Position numbers and translations under genes: made by a program | From: Agrobacterium larrymoorei | GTDB taxonomy: Bacteria > Pseudomonadota > Alphaproteobacteria > Rhizobiales > Rhizobiaceae | Assembly (NCBI RefSeq): GCF_030819275.1 | Contig: NZ_JAUTBL010000001.1 | Location: 922,501-986,500 of the forward strand | Length of the DNA stretch: 64,000 bases | Direction of reading: 5' to 3' | In this document: positions 46,142 through 54,502 of the stretch, one piece after another | Numbering within the stretch: the first letter of the stretch is position 1 | Layout of the letters: each line of letters opens with the position of its first letter | The notes under the pieces: model-generated | The model's input: the letters and a program-made list of their open reading frames with translations, nothing else | The model's database searches: none | Told to the model about the DNA's origin: nothing

Positions 46142-48397
46142 TTAGCCGCCGAACTTGCCACTGCGCGGAAAGCCTTTCGGAACGCTGCGGCCGACACCGG
46201 CGCGATCACCCATCCATTCAAGCAGTTCGTCTCCGACCTTCGAGAAGGAGCGCCCGGCGCTGTCTTCCCATGAAAGACCGGTCGCGATTGCAAAGCATTT
46301 CACGTCGGAGACGCCGCCATCCTTGTAGCGCTGCAGGCGTACGCCCTTGCCGCGCGACATTTCCGGCACTTGCGATAGCGGGAAGGCGAGCATCTTGCGG
46401 TTCTCGCCCACGACAGCAACATGATCGCCGATGACGGGCACCACGAGCTTGGTTTCATCCGGCATGGAGACGTTCATGATCTGCTTGCCCTTGCGGGTAT
46501 TGGCGACCATTTCCGTTTCAGGAATGATGAAGCCATTGCCGCCGGTCGAGACGATCAGGAGCTTGCGGGATGAGTCGTGGACGAAGGCGGTGAGGATGTC
46601 CTGATCGTTCTCCATATCCACCATGATGCGCACCGGCTCGCCGTGACCGCGACCGCCGGGCAGCTTGTCGGCGCCGAGCGTATAGACCTTGCCGCCCGTG
46701 GTGACCAGAAGCAGCTTGTCGGTGGTCTGCGCCGGGAAGGCGAGCTTCGGCCCGTCGCCTTCCTTGAAGGTGAGGCTGGACGTATCCGACATATGGCCCT
46801 TCAAGGCCCTGATCCAGCCCTTCTGCGAGATGACGACCGTGATCGGTTCCTTCTCGATCATCGCCTGCTGGATGGCCTCGACATCGGCATTCGGCGCATC
46901 GGCAAACTGCGTGCGGCGGCGGCCAAGTTCGGTTGCCTTGGCGTATTTCTTCTTGACCTCACCGATCTCCCAGGAAACCGCCTGCCACTGCTTGTCGTCG
47001 GATGCCAGGAGAGATTCGATCTCGCCCTTTTCCTTGCTGAGCTCGTCGAATTCCGTACGGATCTCAAACTCTTCCAGCTTGCGCAGCGAGCGAAGGCGCA
47101 TGTTGAGAATGGCTTCGGCCTGGTTATCCGTCAGCCCGAACCGCGCCATCATCACCGGCTTGGGCTCGTCCTCTTCGCGGATGATGCGGATGATCTCATC
47201 GATGTTGAGATAGGCGATCAACAGGCCGCCAAGGATTTCCAGGCGACGGTCGATGGCCGCCAGGCGGAACTTGGAGCGGCGAACAAGGACTTCCTTGCGG
47301 TGCGCCAGCCACTCGGTCAGCACCTCGTTCAGCGCCATCACCTTCGGCACCCGGCCAAGCGACAGCACGTTCATATTCAGAGGAATACGGCTTTCCAGAT
47401 CCGACAGGCGGAAGAGCGATTCCATCAGCAGCGTCGCGTCCACCGTGCGGTTCTTCGGCACCAGAACGATGCGAACGTCTTCGGCGGATTCGTCGCGGAC
47501 GTCTTCCAGAAGCGGCAGCTTGCGGGCAAGCAGCAGCTCGGCGATCTTTTCGATCAGCCGCGACTTCTGGACCTGGAACGGAATTTCGGTGACGACGATC
47601 TGGTAACCGCCACGGCCGAGATCTTCCGTTTCCCATTTGGCGCGAACGCGAAAACCGCCGCGGCCGGTCCTGTAGGCCTCGAGAATATTCTCGCGGCTTT
47701 CGATGATGATCCCGCCCGTCGGCAAATCCGGACCAGGAATGAATTCCAACAGCTTCTCGACACTCGCATCCGGATGCTTGATCAGATGAAGAGCCGCATC
47801 ACAGATTTCATGGGCATTGTGCGGCGGGATGGACGTTGCCATACCAACCGCGATGCCGGAGGACCCATTGGCCAGAAGGTTCGGAAACGCACCGGGCATA
47901 ACCACCGGCTCTTCGTCTTCCTCGTTATAAGTCGGGCGAAAATCGACCGCGTCCTGCTCGATGCCTTCCAGAAGCAGAGCCGCGACATCGGTCATACGCG
48001 CTTCGGTGTAACGCATGGCGGCTGCGCCATCGCCGTCGATGTTGCCAAAATTGCCCTGGCCATCGACCAGCGGGTAGCGAATGGCAAAATCCTGCGAAAG
48101 TCGCACGAGGGCATCGTAGATCGAGGCATCACCATGCGGGTGGAATTTACCCATGACATCGCCGACGATACGGGCGCATTTCTTGAACGCGGAATTGGGA
48201 CGAATACCCATCTCGCTCATGGCATGCACGATGCGTCGATGTACCGGTTTCAACCCGTCACGAACGTCCGGAAGAGCGCGGTGCATGATGGTCGATAGCG
48301 CATAGGCCAGATAGCGCTCTTCGAGCGCCGCCTTCAGATCGACCGGCACAATATGATCGTCGTCTCCGCCCGATGGCGGATTAAGATTTTTTCCCAT
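46142..48397 (-). CDS. parC: DNA topoisomerase IV subunit A
   Basis: 751 residues. [20 protein letters not shown], the catalytic Tyr130 in [48 protein letters not shown] and a C-terminal beta-pinwheel domain identify ParC rather than GyrA (no GyrA box QRRGGKG). It decatenates daughter chromosomes with ParE. In the quinolone-determining region the sequence is HPHGD-Ala91-Ser-Ile-Tyr-Asp95, where E. coli has Ser80 and Glu84. The ATG at 48397 gives the usual N-terminus. Confidence 0.95.
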   Translation of the reverse strand: MGKNLNPPSGGDDDHIVPVDLKAALEERYLAYALSTIMHRALPDVRDGLKPVHRRIVHAMSEMGIRPNSAFKKCARIVGDVMGKFHPHGDASIYDALVRLSQDFAIRYPLVDGQGNFGNIDGDGAAAMRYTEARMTDVAALLLEGIEQDAVDFRPTYNEEDEEPVVMPGAFPNLLANGSSGIAVGMATSIPPHNAHEICDAALHLIKHPDASVEKLLEFIPGPDLPTGGIIIESRENILEAYRTGRGGFRVRAKWETEDLGRGGYQIVVTEIPFQVQKSRLIEKIAELLLARKLPLLEDVRDESAEDVRIVLVPKNRTVDATLLMESLFRLSDLESRIPLNMNVLSLGRVPKVMALNEVLTEWLAHRKEVLVRRSKFRLAAIDRRLEILGGLLIAYLNIDEIIRIIREEDEPKPVMMARFGLTDNQAEAILNMRLRSLRKLEEFEIRTEFDELSKEKGEIESLLASDDKQWQAVSWEIGEVKKKYAKATELGRRRTQFADAPNADVEAIQQAMIEKEPITVVISQKGWIRALKGHMSDTSSLTFKEGDGPKLAFPAQTTDKLLLVTTGGKVYTLGADKLPGGRGHGEPVRIMVDMENDQDILTAFVHDSSRKLLIVSTGGNGFIIPETEMVANTRKGKQIMNVSMPDETKLVVPVIGDHVAVVGENRKMLAFPLSQVPEMSRGKGVRLQRYKDGGVSDVKCFAIATGLSWEDSAGRSFSKVGDELLEWMGDRAGVGRSVPKGFPRSGKFGG

Positions 48398-48622
48398 GGC
48401 GACTGCCTATCGGAAATAGGCGGTTACGGCAAGAAATCCGGGCTTTCTGCGCTGTGGATGACAGGCGTTAAGCCTATATTTTTATGCAATCTTGTTTTTG
48501 TGCCGCAATTCAGCCATTCGTTGCACAGTACCACGTCGGTCAATCGCGCTTGTGCTGCATATGTGGACGCGTGATGTGCCTATTCTTGTTGCGGATGTTC
48601 GCGCCTTAAGGGAAGAGACAGA

Positions 48623-49813
48623 ATGAGACTTGAAACCACACGGAATTTCCTGTTTGCCAGCGCAGCCGTACTGGCATTTGCCTCTCCGGCTTTTGCCCTG
48701 GATGGCGCCGATGTGCTGAAGAAAATCAATGCTGCCTACCACGCGCAAGGCGCGGAAATCACCGCCAAGTCCATCGCCACCAACGGCGACAATGTCACCC
48801 TGTCGGGTGTCGTCATCGGCAGCGCAACCGACCCGGCACAGCAGTTTCCCGTTGGCAACGTTACTCTCGAAGGTGTCGAAGAAGACAATGGCGGTTACAC
48901 CATTGAGAAGATGAGTTTCGAGAACGTCGACTACGCCAAGGAAAAGGTGTCGATCGCCATCGACGATCTTTACATGACCGGCGTCGTGGTTCCAGCCGAT
49001 GCAACGGCAAATACAGTCGATGCCATACTGTTTTACGACGAGGCACACACAGGCCCAGCCACGGTCAAGATCGATGGTAAGGAAGCGTTCTCCATCGCCG
49101 AGAGCAATTCCACGATGACCAAGAGCGAAGATGGCGGCACCATCAGCTTCGATCTTACGGCAGAGGGCTTCAAAGGCGATCTGAGCGGCGTCAAGGATCC
49201 GAAGACGAAAGAGGCGATCGACGCGCTTAAGCTGAAATCTCTGAGCGGCGACCTCACGATCAATGGCTCTTGGGAAGTTGCACCCGGCACGATCAATGTC
49301 GACGAATACTCGATCGACGTCGAGAATGTCGGTCGCCTGGACATGAGCTTCAGCATCTCCGGCTATACAATGGCTTTCATCAAGTCGATGCAGGATGCCG
49401 TCAAGGCGCAGGAAGCCAACCCCAACAAGGAACAGGCAGATCAGGCCTTCGGCCTTGCCATACTTGGTCTCATGCAGCAACTGACCTTCAACAATGCCAA
49501 GATCAGTTTCGATGATGCCGGCATTACCAAGCGCGGTATCGATTACGCCGCCAAGGAGCAGGGAACAACGAGCCAGCAGCTCTCCCAGATGATCAAGGGC
49601 ATGGCGCCTATGATGATCGCACAACTCAACATTCCGGAACTGCAGAACGCTGTATCCGCCGCTGTGAACACCTATGTCGACGATCCGAAGAACTTCACGA
49701 TTTCGGCAGCGCCGGCGAAGCCGGTTCCTTTCCCCATGATCATGGGCGCAGCAATGGGGGCACCGAACACGATCCCGAGCGTTCTGGGCGTCACCGTCAC
49801 CGCCAACGAATAG
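48623..49813 (+). CDS. Secreted protein of unknown function
   Basis: 396 residues with a clear Sec signal peptide (MRLETTRNFLFASAAVLAFASPAFA, cut near residue 25). The mature part is acidic and beta-rich, with repeated short strands of the form (I/V)xIDxLxxTGVVVPA and GDLTINGSW, a short helical stretch near 255-275 (FIKSMQDAVKAQEANPNKEQ) and a C-terminal PVPFPMIMGAAMGAPNTIPSVLGVTVTA. I do not recognise a domain. It is probably periplasmic or outer-membrane associated. AAGGGAAGAGACAG precedes the ATG. It is divergent from parC and ends at a strong terminator, so it is monocistronic. Confidence 0.85.
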   Translation: MRLETTRNFLFASAAVLAFASPAFALDGADVLKKINAAYHAQGAEITAKSIATNGDNVTLSGVVIGSATDPAQQFPVGNVTLEGVEEDNGGYTIEKMSFENVDYAKEKVSIAIDDLYMTGVVVPADATANTVDAILFYDEAHTGPATVKIDGKEAFSIAESNSTMTKSEDGGTISFDLTAEGFKGDLSGVKDPKTKEAIDALKLKSLSGDLTINGSWEVAPGTINVDEYSIDVENVGRLDMSFSISGYTMAFIKSMQDAVKAQEANPNKEQADQAFGLAILGLMQQLTFNNAKISFDDAGITKRGIDYAAKEQGTTSQQLSQMIKGMAPMMIAQLNIPELQNAVSAAVNTYVDDPKNFTISAAPAKPVPFPMIMGAAMGAPNTIPSVLGVTVTANE

Positions 49814-49823
49814 TCTCTTCGAC

Positions 49824-49856
49824 AAGCCCCGGATCAATCGTCCGGGGCTTTTTTCT
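49824..49856 (+). terminator. Rho-independent terminator of the secreted-protein gene
   Basis: AAGCCCCGGA (49824-49833) pairs with TCCGGGGCTT (49841-49850), followed by a T-run. It begins 11 bp after the stop. Confidence 0.93.
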
Positions 49857-49966
49857 GCCAAGCAGGCTGGCAAGCGAGACCTTGGCACGTCCTGATCTTG
49901 CGCCCCTGTGCCGCTCCCTCTAAAACCCTAAAAACTTTTAGACTTCTGCTTAAGGTGGGAGGCGGT

Positions 49967-50878
49967 ATGCCTCTCCAATCCTTCGAAGATGGAATGACAT
50001 TCGTGCAAGACAATATCAGCGGCTCCGTCATCGTCATTTCCAGCCATGTCATGCGCGGCTCTGTGGGCAATCGAGCGGCTGTGTTCGGTCTGGAGACACT
50101 TGGCTTTCCGGTTTGGGCGGTGCCCACCATCGTCATGCCATGGCATCCAGGCCAAGGACCCTCCACCCGTCTGCGATTTGACGGTGAGGCCTTCGACGCG
50201 GCCATGGGCGATCTGGCGGCATCGAAATGGCGTGGAGAAGTCAAAGCGGTCCTCACCGGATATTTCGGCAGCGCCGATCAGGTGCGTTCGGTCGCCCGTC
50301 TGATCCGAACGCTGAGAGAGAACAACCCTGATCTGATCTATGTGTGCGATCCCGTCATGGGCGACAAGGGCGGGCTCTATGTGCCGATCGAGACGGCCGA
50401 GGCGATCCGCGACGAACTCGTGCCGCTTGCAACCGTCTCCACACCCAACCGCTACGAGCTGGCCTGGATGAGCGGTGCTGCGCTCGACACCAATTCCGAA
50501 ATCATGGATGCGGCCCTTGCGCTCGGCCCGCCAAAAATGCTCGTCACCTCCGCCGTTCCGATGATGGCAAATGGTATCGGCAATCTCTTCCTCAGCGGCC
50601 GCCACGCGCTGCTTGCGGAACATCGTGCCATCGATAACGTGCCGAACGGGCTTGGCGACCTTCTTGCTGCAGTCTTTTTGGCGCGTATGCTTCAGGGCGT
50701 GGATGACGAAAAAGCGCTGCAACTGGCAACCGCCAGCGTCTTTGAAATTCTGGCCCGCACCATGAAGCGTGGCGCCAACGAACTGACGCTTGAAACCGAT
50801 GCGTCGAGCCTTTCCACACCCATGGCGATGGTTCAGATGCGCCATCTCTTGCATCCTGCCCGCAGCAAGGGCAAATAG
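49967..50878 (+). CDS. pdxY: Pyridoxal kinase
   Basis: 303 residues, ribokinase fold. VIVISSHVMRGSVGNRAAVFGLETLGFPVWAVPTIVMPWHPG is the substrate loop of the PdxK/PdxY family; VCDPVMGDKGGLYVP and the catalytic region NGLGDLLAAVFLARML follow. The usual GTGD is here N-G-L-G-D, as in many PdxY proteins. It phosphorylates pyridoxal in the PLP salvage pathway. The ATG at 49967 has GGGAGG upstream; a longer reading from 49898 adds an unrelated basic leader. Confidence 0.9.
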   Translation: MPLQSFEDGMTFVQDNISGSVIVISSHVMRGSVGNRAAVFGLETLGFPVWAVPTIVMPWHPGQGPSTRLRFDGEAFDAAMGDLAASKWRGEVKAVLTGYFGSADQVRSVARLIRTLRENNPDLIYVCDPVMGDKGGLYVPIETAEAIRDELVPLATVSTPNRYELAWMSGAALDTNSEIMDAALALGPPKMLVTSAVPMMANGIGNLFLSGRHALLAEHRAIDNVPNGLGDLLAAVFLARMLQGVDDEKALQLATASVFEILARTMKRGANELTLETDASSLSTPMAMVQMRHLLHPARSKGK

Positions 50879-50944
50879 CGGGCAAGTTTCATGCGCCTTA
50901 TGAGAAGGCGTTTCCGGTAGCGACCAACGGCACGGCGAGATCGA

Positions 50945-51586
50945 ATGAAAGATTTTCCAGATTATCTTCTGAACGGCTACAAGAACTTCATGAGCGGCCG
51001 TTATGCCGATGAGCGCGACCGATACCGCACTCTTGCCGATAGCGGCCAGAAGCCTCAGACATTGTTCATTGCCTGTTGCGACTCCCGCTCGGCACCCGAA
51101 ACGATCTTCGATTGCGGACCGGGCGAGCTTTTCGTCATGCGGAATGTGGCGAACATGGTGCCGCCTTTCGAACCGGACGGACAATATCACGCAACATCTG
51201 CCGCCATCGAATATGCAGTGCAGGTTCTGAAGGTGAAGGACATCGTCGTCATGGGCCACGGCCGCTGCGGCGGCATTCAGGCGGCCCTTGATCCGAATTT
51301 CGAGTCGCTTTCGCCTGGCGATTTCATCGGCAAATGGATGAACCTCGTCAAATCCGCCGCCGAGCAAATCCAGAGCAATGACGTGATGACCTCGGGCGAG
51401 CGTCAGACAGCGCTCGAACGTGTCTCAATCCGCAACTCCATCCACAATCTGCGAGGTTTCCCCTTCGTCAAGGCGCAGGAGACCGCAGGCAAGGTAAAGC
51501 TGCACGGCGCCTGGTTCGACATCTCGACGGGTGAATTGTGGGTGATGGACAGTAAGACCGGCGATTTCCGCAGACCGGAAGTGTGA
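50945..51586 (+). CDS. Beta-class carbonic anhydrase
   Basis: 213 residues. Zinc ligands are Cys44 in ACCDSR (the Asp46-Arg48 dyad is present), His105 and Cys108 in VVMGHGRCGG. GELFVMRNVANMVPPF and HATSAAIEYAVQVLKV are typical. It interconverts carbon dioxide and bicarbonate in the cytoplasm, supplying carboxylases. A 66-bp gap separates it from pdxY, so the two may share a transcript. Copy B of the two-hairpin repeat begins 7 bp after its stop. Confidence 0.95.
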   Translation: MKDFPDYLLNGYKNFMSGRYADERDRYRTLADSGQKPQTLFIACCDSRSAPETIFDCGPGELFVMRNVANMVPPFEPDGQYHATSAAIEYAVQVLKVKDIVVMGHGRCGGIQAALDPNFESLSPGDFIGKWMNLVKSAAEQIQSNDVMTSGERQTALERVSIRNSIHNLRGFPFVKAQETAGKVKLHGAWFDISTGELWVMDSKTGDFRRPEV

Positions 51587-51592
51587 TCCCCC

Positions 51593-51696
51593 GCTACAGC
51601 ATCGGCCCGAAAATCGGTCTCGATTTTCGGAAGGCACGATGCGCAGATTCAAAAAAGGTAAAGCGCCGTGCGTCCAACAGGACGCACGGCGCTTTA
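51593..51696 (+). repeat. Two-hairpin rhizobial intergenic repeat, copy B
   Basis: About 104 bp in the same orientation as copy A. CCGAAAATCG / CGATTTTCGG stands at 51608-51630 and a perfect 16-bp stem AAAGCGCCGTGCGTCC / GGACGCACGGCGCTTT with a 4-nt loop occupies 51660-51695. It immediately follows the carbonic anhydrase gene and could end or stabilise its transcript. Confidence 0.88.
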
Positions 51697-51745
51697 AGCC
51701 GAAGATCGGGTTACATCTCACCCGTTTTATGAACGGCGAGACATA

Positions 51746-52561
51746 TTATTGGCCGTCAATGGCCTTGCCGATGTAAGCGATCGCCTGCTGATAAACAGTC
51801 GCCGCATTCCAGCCCTGGATCCCCGCGAAGCTCGGCTGACCAGGCTGATAGCCTGCGCCACGCTGCCAGCCATGGCCGGCAAGGAAATTCGCTGTCGAAG
51901 CCAGCGCGTCGGCGCGTGAGCCGACGAGATCGATGCGGCCATCGCGGTCGAAGTCCACACCGTAGCGCACAACGTTCAACGGCAGGAACTGGGTCTGGCC
52001 GATTTCGCCATGGGCTGCGCCCTTGGCGTTGACGTTGAGCGAACCATTGCCCACCAGCTTCAACGCTGCGTAAAGCTGCTCGGTGAAATAGTCGGAACGG
52101 CGGCAATCATAAGACAGCGTTGCAACGGCAGAGAGCGTGTGCTGATTGCCCATGAAGTTGCCGAAACCGGTTTCCATGCCCCAGATCGCCAGAAGCGGGC
52201 CGGCCGGAACGCCGTAAGCGCGCTCGATATTGGCAAACAGCGCCGCATTGTTCTTCTTCATTGCCTTGCCGCGCGAAATGATGGCCTGACCACCACGCTT
52301 TTGCATGAACTGATCGAAGGAGAGCTTGAAGCTGTGCTGGCCGCGGTCAGCGCGGATCGTTGCCTGGTTGTAGGTGACGTTGGAGAAAGCGCGATCAAGC
52401 ACGGCCTGGCTGACGCCGCGGCCTGCCGCTTCCTGCTTGAAGGATTGCACCCAGTTGCCAAAACCAGCCGAGGTATTACCGCATTGCGCCGCCTGCAGCG
52501 GCGTTGCCGCCAGCATTGCAACTACCGTCGCACCAAGGGAAAAAGCCGTTATTGCCCGCAT
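51746..52561 (-). CDS. Lytic murein transglycosylase (MltB-like, SLT_2)
   Basis: 271 residues with a signal peptide (MRAITAFSLGATVVAMLAATPLQAA). The catalytic Glu is in LLAIWGMETGFGNFMGN; YDCRRSDYFTEQLYAALKLV, GEIGQTQFLPLNVVRYGVDFDRDGRIDL and ALASTANFLAGHGW are family signatures. It cleaves the glycan strands of peptidoglycan in the periplasm, leaving anhydromuramic ends. The ATG at 52561 fits the signal peptide; a longer reading to 52654 adds unrelated residues. The gene is enclosed by copies B and C of the intergenic repeat, in opposite orientations. Confidence 0.9.
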   Translation of the reverse strand: MRAITAFSLGATVVAMLAATPLQAAQCGNTSAGFGNWVQSFKQEAAGRGVSQAVLDRAFSNVTYNQATIRADRGQHSFKLSFDQFMQKRGGQAIISRGKAMKKNNAALFANIERAYGVPAGPLLAIWGMETGFGNFMGNQHTLSAVATLSYDCRRSDYFTEQLYAALKLVGNGSLNVNAKGAAHGEIGQTQFLPLNVVRYGVDFDRDGRIDLVGSRADALASTANFLAGHGWQRGAGYQPGQPSFAGIQGWNAATVYQQAIAYIGKAIDGQ

Positions 52562-52683
52562 CCGTATCTGCCTTTGATAAAGTGAGGGACAGTCCCTCGC
52601 CATGTTCGTCTTTCTAATGGTTCGAATTTGACTTTTGATCCTTGAGATCCCCACACATGGGCATCAAATGTCGAATTCATTCC

Positions 52684-52795
52684 ACTAGAGCGCCGTGCGT
52701 CTTTTCGGACGCACTAAGGACGCTCTGTCTCTTTCAACCTACGCATCGTGCTTATCCGAAAATCGGTTCCGATTTTCGGGCCTATGCTGTAGCGA
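52684..52795 (-). repeat. Two-hairpin rhizobial intergenic repeat, copy C
   Basis: About 112 bp, reverse orientation relative to A and B. The GCGTCC-type half comes first, then CTACGCATCGTGCTTA, then CCGAAAATCGGTTCCGATTTTCGG (52756-52779). It lies upstream of the lytic transglycosylase gene. Confidence 0.87.
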
Positions 52796-52870
52796 GATTG
52801 AAGGGGCACAAATTGCCGATCGTCTTCATAACCAGCAAATGAACTGGCTGTGATAGGCACGAAAATCGAA

Positions 52871-52903
52871 AACCCGTCCATTCTCGAAAGTAACGGACGG
52901 GTT
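52871..52903 (-). terminator. Terminator of asd
   Basis: AACCCGTCC (52871-52879) pairs with GGACGGGTT (52895-52903). Read on the minus strand the stem is followed by TTCGATTTTCG. It starts 28 bp after the asd stop. Confidence 0.75.
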
Positions 52904-52930
52904 ATAGTTAATAGTTATTAAAAAACCGTA

Positions 52931-53965
52931 TCAAGCTGCCGCTTTGCGCGGCTTGATAAGACCGCGATTGATGAGCAGTTCGGCAATCTGGACGGCATTC
53001 AGTGCCGCACCCTTGCGCAGGTTGTCGGAAACCACCCAGATGTTGAGACCGTTTTCGACCGTTGCGTCCTCACGGATGCGCGAAATATAGGTCGCATCTT
53101 CGCCTGCGCATTCGACCGGCGTGATGTAGCCGCCGTTTTCGTGCTTGTCGATGACGAGGCAACCGGGTGCTTCACGCAGGATATCGCGCGCCTGATCGGC
53201 GGTGATTTCGTTTTCGAACTCGATATTGACCGACTCCGAGTGGCCGATGAAGACGGGAACGCGCACAGCGGTGCAGGTCACCTTGATCTTCGGATCCAGC
53301 ATCTTCTTCGTTTCTGCCAGAACCTTCCACTCTTCCTTGGTGTAACCGTCTTCCATAAAGACATCGATATGCGGAATGACGTTGAAGGCGATGCGCTTGG
53401 TGAACTTCTTGGTTTCAACCGGGTCAGCCACGAAGACGGCGCGGGTCTGTTGGAACAGCTCGTCCATGCCTTCCTTGCCAGCACCTGAGACGGACTGGTA
53501 GGTGGAGACGACAACGCGCTTGATCTTGGCGGCATCGTGCAGCGGCTTCAAAGCGACAACGAGCTGCGCCGTAGAGCAATTCGGGTTGGCAATGATGTTC
53601 TTCTTGGTGAAGCCTTCGACAGCATCGGCGTTGACTTCCGGCACGATGAGCGGAACGTCCTGATCATAGCGCCATGCAGACGAGTTATCGATGACAACAC
53701 AACCCTGCGCACCAATCTTCGGAGACCACTTCTTGGAGACATCGCCACCGGCCGACATCAGGCAGATATCGGTATCGGAGAAGTCGTAATTCTCGAGATT
53801 GGAAACCTTCAGCGTGCGGTCGCCATAGGACACTTCCGTGCCCTGGCTGCGCGCCGAGGCCAGAGGAACGACCTCATCCGCGGGGAAACCACGTTCCGCC
53901 AGGATGTTCAGCATTTCGCGTCCGACATTGCCGGTGGCGCCTGCGATTGCAACTTTGAAACCCAT
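52931..53965 (-). CDS. asd: Aspartate-semialdehyde dehydrogenase
   Basis: 344 residues. The Rossmann motif is VAIAGATGNVGREML; the catalytic Cys130 is in ANPNCSTAQLV; STYQSVSGAGKEGMDEL and the C-terminal GCLVIDKHENGGYITPVECAGEDATYISRIR follow. It reduces aspartyl phosphate to aspartate semialdehyde, the branch point to diaminopimelate, lysine, methionine and threonine. I chose the ATG at 53965; the TTG at 53971 adds two residues. The gene stands alone, with a long GC-rich leader region upstream. Confidence 0.96.
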   Translation of the reverse strand: MGFKVAIAGATGNVGREMLNILAERGFPADEVVPLASARSQGTEVSYGDRTLKVSNLENYDFSDTDICLMSAGGDVSKKWSPKIGAQGCVVIDNSSAWRYDQDVPLIVPEVNADAVEGFTKKNIIANPNCSTAQLVVALKPLHDAAKIKRVVVSTYQSVSGAGKEGMDELFQQTRAVFVADPVETKKFTKRIAFNVIPHIDVFMEDGYTKEEWKVLAETKKMLDPKIKVTCTAVRVPVFIGHSESVNIEFENEITADQARDILREAPGCLVIDKHENGGYITPVECAGEDATYISRIREDATVENGLNIWVVSDNLRKGAALNAVQIAELLINRGLIKPRKAAA

Positions 53966-54502
53966 GATCAAGCTCTCTTTCTGCCTCTCCTCTTTTTGGT
54001 GAGGGGGAGCCGCGAAACTGCGGCTTCCTTTCCCCGGCCAAACCGGGGAGAGAGCGGCGGGCCAGAGACGTCAGACGGTTTTAATCGTCGTTTTGGCCGT
54101 AATTCGGATGGAACCAGAAAGGCGCGCAGGATCGCCGGCTGAACCCGCCGGGCTTTGCATGACAATCATGTGCTGGACATGCCGCATGAACAGTGCGCTC
54201 CTTTTCGTGCAGAAGCTATTAGGAGCTTTGTCTTTTCTGTCAAGCGCAAACATGCGCTCTTTCTGGCAGGTGCCATGTCTTTTCGAACAAGTGTCAACCT
54301 TGCCGCAACGCGAAACCGGAATGGCTATCCTCGTGCCCACGCCTGTCGCCCTCCGCAGCGCACATCGATCCCTAAGACCCTTACGCGCCCTCAGCGCTGA
54401 ATCTCGTCCGCATGTTCTTGTTTTATTCTCCCCCCTATGCCAAGTTGTCCCTGCGATCTGAGAGAGCCGTGCGGACGGCGATTACGGCTGTGGGGGCCTT
54501 TG
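53966..54502. other. asd / comM intergenic region
   Basis: 537 bp between divergent genes. Two adjacent stems, AGCCGC-N6-GCGGCT (54008-54025) and TCCCCGG-ccaaa-CCGGGGA (54031-54049), lie about 45-85 bp upstream of the asd start inside a CTCTCC/GGAGAG-rich context; they look like a dispersed palindromic element or a structured leader. The rest shows no gene with domain or ribosome-site support. Confidence 0.55.

Noticed and set aside
46577..48298. Plus-strand open frame of 573 codons opposite parC
   Set aside because: Antisense shadow of a conserved topoisomerase gene, with no recognised domain or ribosome site.
48482..51367. Minus-strand open frames of 468 and 479 codons opposite the secreted protein, pdxY and carbonic anhydrase genes
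   Set aside because: They run opposite conserved proteins and across several genes and terminators, so they are not genes.
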